6,536 bases of DNA, taken from Bacteroidota bacterium. Its GTDB lineage: Bacteria > Bacteroidota > Ignavibacteria > Tepidaquicellales > Tepidaquicellaceae. Both the position numbers and the translations under genes were made by a program. The stretch lies in assembly GCA_023429265.1 (NCBI GenBank), contig JAEYVS010000068.1:1-6536 (forward strand), read 5' to 3'. Positions 1 to 5,980 of the stretch are shown here, one piece after another. The notes beneath the pieces were generated by a model, which made no database searches, was not told the origin of the DNA, and was given only the letters and a program-made list of their open reading frames with translations. Positions within the stretch are counted from its first letter, which is position 1. Each line of letters begins with the position of its first letter.

Positions 1-228
1 GAATCCATTGAGCTCGGAAACCTGCTCGATACTGCAGAGGCAACTGTATTCAGCGCTCTGGCAAGACAGGAAAGCAGAGGAGCGCATTCACGTGAAGATT
101 TCCCACAGAGGAATGACACCGAATGGATGAAGCACACATTCGCTTATAAAGCTCCGGACGGCGGAGTAAGACTTGAGTATAAACCCGTTGTAGTTACACG
201 TTACCAGCCTATGGAGCGAAAGTATTAA
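1..228 (+). CDS. sdhA: Succinate dehydrogenase flavoprotein subunit, C-terminal end (partial)
   Basis: This is the last 75 residues of the FAD-carrying subunit of succinate dehydrogenase (complex II), which oxidises succinate to fumarate and passes electrons to the iron-sulfur subunit. The 5' part lies outside the window. The frame is open from base 1 and ends in TAA at 226-228. Recognisable family features are the helix ending in SALARQESRGAHSREDFP, the following W-M-K-H-T segment, and the typical SdhA ending with YKPV, a TRYQPMERKY-like tail and stop. The TAA stop shares one base with the ATG of the next gene (TAATG), so translation of the two is probably coupled. sdhB lies one gene downstream. 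The C-terminal motifs fit SdhA better than fumarate reductase FrdA, but without the N-terminal FAD domain I cannot exclude a reductase role. Confidence 0.93.
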   Translation, partial: ESIELGNLLDTAEATVFSALARQESRGAHSREDFPQRNDTEWMKHTFAYKAPDGGVRLEYKPVVVTRYQPMERKY

Positions 229-995
229 TGAACAGGCTGCTTCTTTTGACGGTAGTTCTTTTTTGTTCTAATGTTTCATATTCCCAATGGGATACGGTGA
301 GATTCAGTTCGGGCGGGTATGATTTTGTTTCATACTGGTCCGATCTGCAGGAATTTGGAGAGTCAAAGACATACATCTCAAAGAACGGACAGAATGTATT
401 CGAAATGTCCGACCCGAGCAAGGTGGAGTCAATTGCCGCGGAAGACCTGAGAGGAAATGGCGAAAAGAGCATCCTGATAAACACATATTCCGGCGGAGCG
501 CACTGCTGCTTTACGATGTATATCGGTGAATTTTCTGACGGTAAATTTTCTATAACAGATACCATCGGCTGGGGTGACAGTTATTACGAAGCAAAAGATC
601 TGAACAACGATGGGAAGATGGAGCTGGTCGGGTCATATGTAGGAATGGCTTATGAATTTACTTCATTTGCCGGAAGCCAGTTTCCAATGCTTATCTACGG
701 CTATAAAAACGGCAGAGTTCAGGTAGTGAACGAGGATTTCAAAAAGTTTGTTTATGAGGATATAGAGGAGTTTAAGAAGGAATTACAGAACGCGTATCCA
801 AACTATTCGTGTCCTGAAAAAGAAGATGAATACTGGGGCTCGGATGCCGGGGAAGTAAGGAGTTTCCTGGCAGCCATAGTTTTTGGTTATGTTTCGATAG
901 ATGAAGCTGACAAAGGATTTGAATTCGTAGATGAGTTTTATAAGTGCCCTAATAAAGAGCAATTTAAAGAGTTTTTGAGAAATACATATAAATAA
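228..995 (+). CDS. Secreted protein of unknown function with SGGAHCCF motif, between sdhA and sdhB
   Basis: I do not recognise a named family. The 255-aa product starts with a Sec-type signal peptide: N2-R3, a hydrophobic stretch L4-F12, then V-S-Y-S with likely cleavage before Q20. The mature protein should be periplasmic or exported. Two aspartate-rich segments resemble FG-GAP/VCBS-like repeats or calcium loops: D73-L-R-G-N-G-E (73-79), followed by SGGAHCCF (88-95), and D124-L-N-N-D-G-K-M-E (124-132). C93/C94 are adjacent and could join a disulfide or bind metal; further cysteines are C195 and C240. The C-terminal third (about 165-255) is acidic and aromatic, probably helical. The ATG overlaps the sdhA stop by one base and the gene ends 10 bp before sdhB, so it is surely cotranscribed with sdh. 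No Shine-Dalgarno is evident, so re-initiation is likely. An sdh assembly role is only a guess from position. Confidence 0.85.
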   Translation: MNRLLLLTVVLFCSNVSYSQWDTVRFSSGGYDFVSYWSDLQEFGESKTYISKNGQNVFEMSDPSKVESIAAEDLRGNGEKSILINTYSGGAHCCFTMYIGEFSDGKFSITDTIGWGDSYYEAKDLNNDGKMELVGSYVGMAYEFTSFAGSQFPMLIYGYKNGRVQVVNEDFKKFVYEDIEEFKKELQNAYPNYSCPEKEDEYWGSDAGEVRSFLAAIVFGYVSIDEADKGFEFVDEFYKCPNKEQFKEFLRNTYK

Positions 996-1005
996 AATTC
1001 AGATA

Positions 1006-1716
1006 ATGGACTTAACATTCAAGATTCAAAGATATAACCCGGAAACTGATGAAAAACCGTATATGCAGGATTTTCATTTACAGAATGTGGATCCTACAAT
1101 GAGGCTATTGGACGTGCTGCATGAGATTAAGTGGCACCAGGACGGTTCGTTGACATTTCGCAGATCCTGCGCGCACGGAATATGCGGCAGTGACGGAATG
1201 AAGGTTAACGGAAAGAACAGGCTCGCGTGTTCGGTACTGCTCCAGGACCTGAATTTAAAGAAACCGATCACCATTGAACCGCTTCCGGCAATGCCCATCA
1301 TTAAAGACCTTGTAACGGATATGTCTGACTTCTTCGCTAAGTACCAGGTGGTAAAGCCATATCTGATAAATAATACTCCTCCGCCTCCGGACAGTGAGAG
1401 GCTTCAGTCAAATGATGATGCTGAGAAATTATTCGAGTCTGCTAAGTGCATTCTATGCGCGTGCTGTACTACGAGCTGTCCTTCTACGTGGACTAATGAA
1501 AATTACATAGGACCTGCAGCGATATTGAAAGCATACAGGTTCGTATATGATACAAGAGATGAGGCAGGAGATGAGAGACTCGACATACTCGATACGCCTG
1601 ACGGGATATGGAGATGTCACACGATCTTTAATTGCATAGAAGCCTGTCCAAAGGACATTAACATTACCTGGCACATTTCACAGCTTAAAAAGAAAATTTC
1701 ATCACAGGGATTATAA
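1006..1716 (+). CDS. sdhB: Succinate dehydrogenase iron-sulfur subunit
   Basis: The 236-aa product carries electrons from the flavoprotein to quinone through three Fe-S clusters at the inner membrane; its length is close to the 238 aa of E. coli SdhB. The N-terminal ferredoxin domain shows C55, C60, D63 and C75 for the [2Fe-2S] cluster, with Asp at the third position as in E. coli. The C-terminal domain has C148-I-L-C151-A-C-C154 with C158-P, then C204-H-T-I-F-N-C210 and C214-P, which supply the [4Fe-4S] and [3Fe-4S] clusters. The ILCACC, YIGPAA and AYRF..D.RD segments resemble E. coli and mitochondrial SdhB. One oddity is T163 after W162, where E. coli and mitochondria have a second Trp that is part of the ubiquinone site; the neighbouring H205 is kept. 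The ATG lies 10 bp after the preceding stop and lacks a clear Shine-Dalgarno. No sdhC or sdhD membrane anchor follows, so it should be upstream of the window. Confidence 0.97.
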   Translation: MDLTFKIQRYNPETDEKPYMQDFHLQNVDPTMRLLDVLHEIKWHQDGSLTFRRSCAHGICGSDGMKVNGKNRLACSVLLQDLNLKKPITIEPLPAMPIIKDLVTDMSDFFAKYQVVKPYLINNTPPPPDSERLQSNDDAEKLFESAKCILCACCTTSCPSTWTNENYIGPAAILKAYRFVYDTRDEAGDERLDILDTPDGIWRCHTIFNCIEACPKDINITWHISQLKKKISSQGL

Positions 1717-1752
1717 TAAAATTACGTTTTTAAAACTGCCGTGGATTAAAAA

Positions 1753-3156
1753 ATGCTTGAACAATTTGTTGAATCAAAGATAAAGATAGAAAGAGCCAGG
1801 ATAGATAAGTATGACGATATTACTAAAAGTGATGTAAAAAAATCCCGTCTTCCCGCTCCCATTAAGCGCTACATTATCGCGCGTTTCGATGGTAAGCTTA
1901 CCGATAAAGAGTTTTCGGCTCTTCTCTCAAAAGCAATTAAGCTTAACATTAACTACACCATACGTCCGAAGTGGACCCTGCTCAATTTTTTATTTAACAA
2001 GTATGATTCTCAGCAGGCTGAAGTAATAAAAGAGAAAACGGATATCTTCACGTATTACAGGTTTTACATAGATTTCCTTATTAATTACATCGATGAACAT
2101 TCTCTTGTGATTATCACCAAGGATAAGGCAGCAATGTTTATAGATGAAGCGAATAAGGCATTGCACGAAAAGCTGGTAAATAACATATCCGGTGTCAAGG
2201 TCAAGAATTTCTTCATCCAGCTGTACAGGCTTTCAGAAGAAGATCAGTCAAATGTGAGTTTGACTTCTACGGTCCCTTTTTTATTCATTAAGACATTTCT
2301 TGAAGATAAAGATTACAAAGATATTCTGGAGAAATTCACTGCGTCCGGAATAAAAGACAATGAGACGGAGATTAGTCTTAAGGACTGTATAAAGATAGTT
2401 TCCGATAAGTTTGCACCGGTACCGGATTCGAAGGAAAGTGAGAGTATCAAAGAAGAAAAACAGGAAGGAGAAAAACTTGATGAGTCAGTTGATGTGGAAT
2501 TTTACGAGGAAAATACTGTGGAAGCAGCAGATGTAGTTCCGGTAGTAGATAAGGAGGATGAAGATATTGATATTCGCGTGGAGGCAGGAAAAGACCTTGA
2601 AGAAGAGCCCGGGGAAGAGCCTGATGTGGAACACGCGTCCGGTGATAAAAAGCAGGTTGAAACAGTCGAAAAGGATAAAGATATAATAGTTGTGGATTTC
2701 AGGAAGTGGGAGGATGAGGTCGAGAAGGTCACGGATAAGGAGAATGAAGAAAATGTTACAGCTGGTATTGAAGAGAATGAAGTGACAATGAAGGAAAGTG
2801 ATGATGAAGTTGTATCATTTGATCCGGCTGAAGAAGAAGCTCAGTACGAGATTGAAAGCGATGAGGGGAAGCTTCCTACTGAAGTGATTGAAGAGTCTAA
2901 TCTTGACATAGAGAAAAAATCCGTAAGCAGGCTCTTTAAACAGAATGAGCTTGTGAATATTTGTGAGAATGTATATAAGAGTGACAAGCATATGATGCAC
3001 GAGTCCTTCAGGACATTAAAGGGTTTTAATAATTGGACTGAAGCCTCCGAATATCTGAAGGAGCATTTTTATGATAAAGACATAGACATTTACAATAAAC
3101 ACGTTTTGTTGTTTGTTAATGTACTTGAAGATTATTTTAAACAGAGGAGCAGATAG
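1753..3156 (+). CDS. Protein of unknown function with long acidic linker, upstream of obg
   Basis: I do not recognise this 467-aa protein. It has three parts. Residues 1-220 are basic to neutral, rich in Lys and aromatics with a helical pattern, so probably folded (SRLPAPIKRYIIARF at 31-45, YYRFYIDFLINYID at 101-114). Residues about 221-388 are strongly acidic, dominated by Glu, Asp, Val and Lys, and look disordered; one possible embedded short motif is I-I-V-V-D-F-R-K-W at 311-319. Residues 389-467 return to a compact helical pattern (VSRLF at 391-395, NNWTEASEYLKEHF at 426-439, LLFVNVLEDYF at 452-462). There is no signal peptide or membrane segment, so it is cytoplasmic. The ATG follows an A-rich TTAAAAA leader, with no good Shine-Dalgarno. 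The TAG stop overlaps the obg GTG by one base, so the two are translationally coupled and may act together. The gene is certain, the function unknown. Confidence 0.88.
   Translation: MLEQFVESKIKIERARIDKYDDITKSDVKKSRLPAPIKRYIIARFDGKLTDKEFSALLSKAIKLNINYTIRPKWTLLNFLFNKYDSQQAEVIKEKTDIFTYYRFYIDFLINYIDEHSLVIITKDKAAMFIDEANKALHEKLVNNISGVKVKNFFIQLYRLSEEDQSNVSLTSTVPFLFIKTFLEDKDYKDILEKFTASGIKDNETEISLKDCIKIVSDKFAPVPDSKESESIKEEKQEGEKLDESVDVEFYEENTVEAADVVPVVDKEDEDIDIRVEAGKDLEEEPGEEPDVEHASGDKKQVETVEKDKDIIVVDFRKWEDEVEKVTDKENEENVTAGIEENEVTMKESDDEVVSFDPAEEEAQYEIESDEGKLPTEVIEESNLDIEKKSVSRLFKQNELVNICENVYKSDKHMMHESFRTLKGFNNWTEASEYLKEHFYDKDIDIYNKHVLLFVNVLEDYFKQRSR
3143..3149 (+). promoter_or_regulatory. Ribosome binding site for obg
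   Basis: AGAGGAG lies 6 nt before the GTG at 3156 and inside the end of the upstream gene. It is the best Shine-Dalgarno match in the window and supports the GTG as the true obg start, even though that start also overlaps the upstream TAG. Confidence 0.7.
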
Positions 3157-4175
3157 TGTTTATAGATTACGCAAAGATTTTCATCCAGTCGGGTCCCGGT
3201 GGAAATGGGTGTGTTAGTTTCAGGAGAGAAAAGTTCGTTCCCAAGGGTGGTCCAAATGGCGGTGATGGCGGCAGAGGCGGTGACGTGGTGTTTGAAGCCT
3301 CTGCAAACATATCTACGCTTCTCGATTACAGGTACAATAAATTTTACAGGGCAAAGCGGGGCACTCACGGACAAGGGGGGGATAAGACCGGCAGAAATGG
3401 TGAGGATATGATCGTGAAAGTTCCGATGGGCACGGTAGTGCGGGATGCTGAGACAGGAGATGTAATTACTGAGCTTCTCCAGGACGGTGAGCGAAGAGTA
3501 GTACTCGAAGGAGGGAGAGGTGGTAAAGGCAATGTCCACTTTAAAACTTCAACCAACCAGGCGCCGAGAATAGCGCAGCCCGGAGAAAAGGGTCACGAGA
3601 AGGAAGTAATACTTGAGCTGAAACTGATAGCTGATGTGGGTTTAGTGGGATTTCCAAATGCAGGAAAGTCAACCCTTATCTCGAAAATATCCGCTGCAAA
3701 GCCCAAGATAGCTGATTATCCATTTACGACGCTTGTACCTAACCTTGGTATAGTAAAATACGGTGAATATGATACATTCATAGTTGCCGACATACCCGGG
3801 TTAATAGAGGGAGCTTCTGAAGGTAAGGGGCTCGGGATACAGTTCCTTCGTCATATCGAACGGACGAAGATATTGTTATTTATGCTGGACGCGACCAAGC
3901 TGGAGAATGAATATATAGACAGCGACCCCCTGAGGGATTATGATATGCTGCTGAAGGAGCTGCGAAATTATTCCCCGGAGATGATGGATAAGCCAAGGAT
4001 AATAGCTTTTACAAAGATAGATTCGGTATTTGACGAAACTAAGGAGCGGATAAAAAACATAAAGCCGGATGAAAAGATAATTCTGATCTCCTCACTTACG
4101 GGTGAGCATCTGGATGAATTGAAGGATTTATTATGGGAAGACCTCCAAAGAATTAACAAAGAAGAGAATGGCTAA
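3156..4175 (+). CDS. obg: GTPase Obg (CgtA), ribosome assembly
   Basis: Obg is a conserved, usually essential GTPase that binds the large ribosomal subunit during maturation and is linked to stringent response and cell-cycle control. The 339-aa product starts at GTG, which gives the expected family start F-I-D-Y-A-K-I followed by the glycine-rich Obg fold (about 2-157; GPGGNG at 13-18, GGPNGGDGGRGGDV at 31-44, GGRGGKGN at 119-126). The GTPase domain has G1 GFPNAGKST (165-173), G2 FTT (190-192), G3 DIPG (212-215), G4 TKID (286-289) and G5 SS.TG (312-316). It ends in a short acidic tail (KEENG) without the OCT domain of Bacillus-type Obg, as in Chlorobi and Bacteroidetes proteins. All motifs are intact. 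It is coupled upstream by TAGTG and overlaps surE by 8 nt. Confidence 0.98.
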   Translation: MFIDYAKIFIQSGPGGNGCVSFRREKFVPKGGPNGGDGGRGGDVVFEASANISTLLDYRYNKFYRAKRGTHGQGGDKTGRNGEDMIVKVPMGTVVRDAETGDVITELLQDGERRVVLEGGRGGKGNVHFKTSTNQAPRIAQPGEKGHEKEVILELKLIADVGLVGFPNAGKSTLISKISAAKPKIADYPFTTLVPNLGIVKYGEYDTFIVADIPGLIEGASEGKGLGIQFLRHIERTKILLFMLDATKLENEYIDSDPLRDYDMLLKELRNYSPEMMDKPRIIAFTKIDSVFDETKERIKNIKPDEKIILISSLTGEHLDELKDLLWEDLQRINKEENG

Positions 4176-4944
4176 AAAAAAGCCCTTAATATTGGTGTCT
4201 AATGATGATGGGATAGAATCTGAAGGCATAAAAGCCCTGATGAATGAAATGCGCAAAATCGGGGAGGTGATCGTGGTGGCTCCAAACTCACAGCAAAGCG
4301 CGGTTGGGCACGCTGTCACCGTAGCCAACCCCATAAGGGTCTATAAGAACCTGCTTGACAAAGATTTCTACGGGTATGCTGTGGACGGTACCCCTGCAGA
4401 CTCAGTTAAGCTGGCTGTGAGGACACTGCTGAAAGGACGCAAGATAGATCTTCTGGTGTCAGGAATTAATCACGGATCAAATACTGCCATAAACATAATT
4501 TATTCGGGTACTGTTTCTGCTGCAACAGAAGGTACGATCCTGGGAATTCCTTCGATCGCATTTTCATTGACGAGCTACACAAGTAATGATTTTGGGCCTT
4601 CGGCAAATTTTGCAGGTAAGCTTGCGAAGATAATTCTGAAGAAAGGTCTTCCAAAGGGAACACTTCTGAATGTGAATGTGCCGGCACTTCCTGCCTCAAA
4701 AATTAAAGGAGCGATCGTAACCAAGCAGGGTAAATCATTCTGGGACGACAGGTATGAGAAGAGGCTTGACCCGAATAAGCGTGAGTATTACTGGCTTACC
4801 GGTAAGATGGCAAAGCTCGATAAGACTACTGAATTTGACCAGAAAGCAATTGACAGCGGATATATCACAGTGACGCCAATACAATATGACCTCACGGATT
4901 ATGAGATGTATGAAGAAATGCAGGACTGGGGAATAGAGTATTAA
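4168..4944 (+). CDS. surE: 5'/3'-nucleotidase SurE
   Basis: SurE is a metal-dependent cytoplasmic phosphatase that hydrolyses nucleoside 5'- and 3'-monophosphates. The 258-aa product is of usual family length. The metal site is visible: N12-D13-D14-G, S44 in SQQSAVGH (41-48) and N101 in SGINHGSN (98-105). Other signatures are VDGTPADSVKLA (72-83) and the IYSGTVSAATEG stretch (111-122). The C-terminal half has I-T-V-T-P-I (232-237), typical of the family's dimer arm end. The ATG at 4168 lies inside the last codons of obg (8-nt overlap); purine-rich GAAGAG just upstream may serve as the ribosome site. Starting there gives M-A-K-K-K-P-L-I-L-V-S-N-D-D-G, the expected family N-terminus. No defect is visible, and it is the last gene of the plus-strand group. 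Confidence 0.97.
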   Translation: MAKKKPLILVSNDDGIESEGIKALMNEMRKIGEVIVVAPNSQQSAVGHAVTVANPIRVYKNLLDKDFYGYAVDGTPADSVKLAVRTLLKGRKIDLLVSGINHGSNTAINIIYSGTVSAATEGTILGIPSIAFSLTSYTSNDFGPSANFAGKLAKIILKKGLPKGTLLNVNVPALPASKIKGAIVTKQGKSFWDDRYEKRLDPNKREYYWLTGKMAKLDKTTEFDQKAIDSGYITVTPIQYDLTDYEMYEEMQDWGIEY

Positions 4945-4968
4945 TTTTGTTGCAATTTCATATTAACC

Positions 4969-4992
4969 ACCAAGACACCAAGACTCCAAGTC
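4969..4992 (+). repeat. 8-bp tandem repeat, three copies
   Basis: ACCAAGAC occurs at 4969-4976 and again exactly at 4977-4984, followed by a variant TCCAAGTC at 4985-4992. The array lies in the 109-bp gap between convergent surE and the M15 peptidase gene. The same kind of CACCAAGACACCAAG string is, from memory, a recurrent intergenic sequence in many environmental bacteria. The third copy can form a 4-bp GACT/AGTC hairpin, too weak for a terminator. The rest of the gap shows nothing I can name. Confidence 0.75.
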
Positions 4993-5053
4993 CTTAAATC
5001 CAATATCAGCGTTCAATACAAAAGTCTGTTGTTTTCACTATAGGTAATGCATA

Positions 5054-5869
5054 TTAATCTATCAATAATTCCGGGCGGTACTCAAAGTGCATTGTGTCAT
5101 AGTGATACCATTTTCCACCCCAGATGAAACCGTGTTTTTCGAAGATCTTTACAATCTCCATAGGGATCTGGTTTTTATACACCAGGTTCTTTTCCCACTT
5201 CCAGTAGTTAGAATAATTAGTATTGATGTCCACGGCAATGGCAAAACTGTGCATGCTGAGTCGGTTAGTTCCCGCGATGACCCTCCAGTTAAATGAACCT
5301 GCGTTGTTTTTGGCATATTTTAAGAGCTCAGGTGGTAATTTATCGAGCTCTTGTGAGACTTTGAAAAGCTGCTCGTCTGCTCCATTTACGGTGGTGAAAA
5401 CTATGGACGTATTCTCGGTATTTGGAAGCCACTGTACATTTGTTAAAGTTGACTGTACCTCACCGGCTGAGTTTCCGTACATTTTTCTGAAGAACTCTTC
5501 ATTGCGTATCCTTCCCGGCTCGAAATTCTTTGGTGGAGGAATTTCCCAGTCATCTCCTTTTCCATATGGCTGTGACATCTGGTCTTCGAGATCGGCATCA
5601 TCGAGCATTTCTTCGTAACTTTTCTCCCGTCCGTCATCATATACCATTACAGTTCCGTCCTTCCAGTAGAGGTTGTTTTCATCAGCTGAATCAAGGAAAT
5701 CGGGGTAAGCCTGCACGAGCTTTCTGAGCCCATCAGGAACATTATCGACGGGCTGCCATTCTATAGATTTGTTTTGTCCGGCAGTTTGATATTGATCACC
5801 GATATTGTCATTATGTGAATTGCATGAAGAAAAAAATGAAATGATGAATGAGAGGAATAACGGCAGCAT
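5054..5869 (-). CDS. Lipoprotein with M15-family peptidase domain (probable peptidoglycan carboxypeptidase/endopeptidase)
   Basis: The 271-aa product has a hydrophobic N-terminus (L2-F13) and a lipobox-like F-S-S-C16, so C16 should be lipidated and the protein envelope-anchored. Residues 17-120 are acidic and low in conserved motifs, a likely tether. The C-terminal domain (about 190-268) is M15-like: R203-L-S-M-H207-S-F-A-I-A-V-D214-I-N, then GFIWGGKWYHYDTMH261F. H207, D214 and H261 fit the zinc ligands, and D258 sits where the catalytic acid is expected (DxxH). This fits VanY/CwlK-type D-Ala-D-Ala carboxypeptidase or L,D-endopeptidase; the exact bond cut cannot be told. The usual Gly of SxHxxGxAxD is Ala210. 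Reading from ATG gives no positive charge before the hydrophobic core, although upstream in-frame codons encode N-V-K-R-K-I-P; no ATG, GTG or TTG lies between these and the stop at 5897-5899. AAGGA 8 nt upstream supports the ATG. Confidence 0.88.
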   Translation of the reverse strand: MLPLFLSFIISFFSSCNSHNDNIGDQYQTAGQNKSIEWQPVDNVPDGLRKLVQAYPDFLDSADENNLYWKDGTVMVYDDGREKSYEEMLDDADLEDQMSQPYGKGDDWEIPPPKNFEPGRIRNEEFFRKMYGNSAGEVQSTLTNVQWLPNTENTSIVFTTVNGADEQLFKVSQELDKLPPELLKYAKNNAGSFNWRVIAGTNRLSMHSFAIAVDINTNYSNYWKWEKNLVYKNQIPMEIVKIFEKHGFIWGGKWYHYDTMHFEYRPELLID

Positions 5870-5877
5870 GGGTATTT

Positions 5878-5882
5878 TCCTT
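5878..5882 (-). promoter_or_regulatory. Ribosome binding site for the M15 lipoprotein gene
   Basis: On the minus strand AAGGA is followed by 8 nt (AAATACCC) and the ATG at 5869-5867. This supports the ATG as the start, against a rarer non-ATG start further upstream that would give a more basic N-terminus. Confidence 0.55.
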
Positions 5883-5928
5883 TTTACGTTTATAATCTAT
5901 CTAATTAAATAATAAGAAATTTACATAT
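5883..5928 (-). promoter_or_regulatory. Possible promoter region of the M15 lipoprotein gene
   Basis: Between the terminator and the Shine-Dalgarno, the minus strand is almost pure A/T and contains TTATTATTTAATTAG and GATTATAAAC, the latter resembling a -10 box. A promoter is expected here because the upstream gene is terminated. The exact boxes cannot be fixed by eye, so this is an inference from position and composition. Confidence 0.3.
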
Positions 5929-5957
5929 AAAAAATAAGGGAGTCATGCTCCCTTATT
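5929..5957 (-). terminator. Intrinsic terminator of the citrate synthase gene
   Basis: A perfect 10-bp stem (AATAAGGGAG at 5933-5942 with CTCCCTTATT at 5948-5957) closes a 5-nt loop. On the minus strand the stem is followed by TTTT (5932-5929), so transcription of citrate synthase should stop 24 bp after its stop codon, before the lipoprotein gene. The plus-strand side has no comparable T-run. Confidence 0.88.
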
Positions 5958-5980
5958 AAGTATAATATTTTAAACATCCT

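Noticed and set aside
209..565. Minus-strand open frame of 118 codons opposite the secreted protein gene
   Set aside because: It lies antisense to a gene with a signal peptide and operon overlaps, and its product has no recognisable domain or coherent pattern.
1717..1752. Possible terminator or promoter between sdhB and the acidic protein gene
   Set aside because: GTTTTTAAAAC is palindromic but has no room for a loop, and no convincing promoter boxes are visible in 36 bp.
3375..3381. Run of seven G in obg, a possible sequencing frameshift
   Set aside because: The Obg glycine-rich motif and the GTPase motifs continue in one frame across it, so the run is correct as read.
3132..3539. Minus-strand open frame of 135 codons opposite the start of obg
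   Set aside because: It is antisense to the highly conserved Obg fold; the openness comes from the glycine-rich codons on the other strand.
4982..4992. Small GACT/AGTC hairpin after surE as a terminator
   Set aside because: The stem is only 4 bp with a 3-nt loop and no T-run follows on either strand; it is a by-product of the tandem repeat.
5223..5618. Plus-strand open frame of 131 codons opposite the M15 gene
   Set aside because: It overlaps the peptidase domain and its linker in antisense, and gives a Ser/Phe-rich product typical of a shadow frame.
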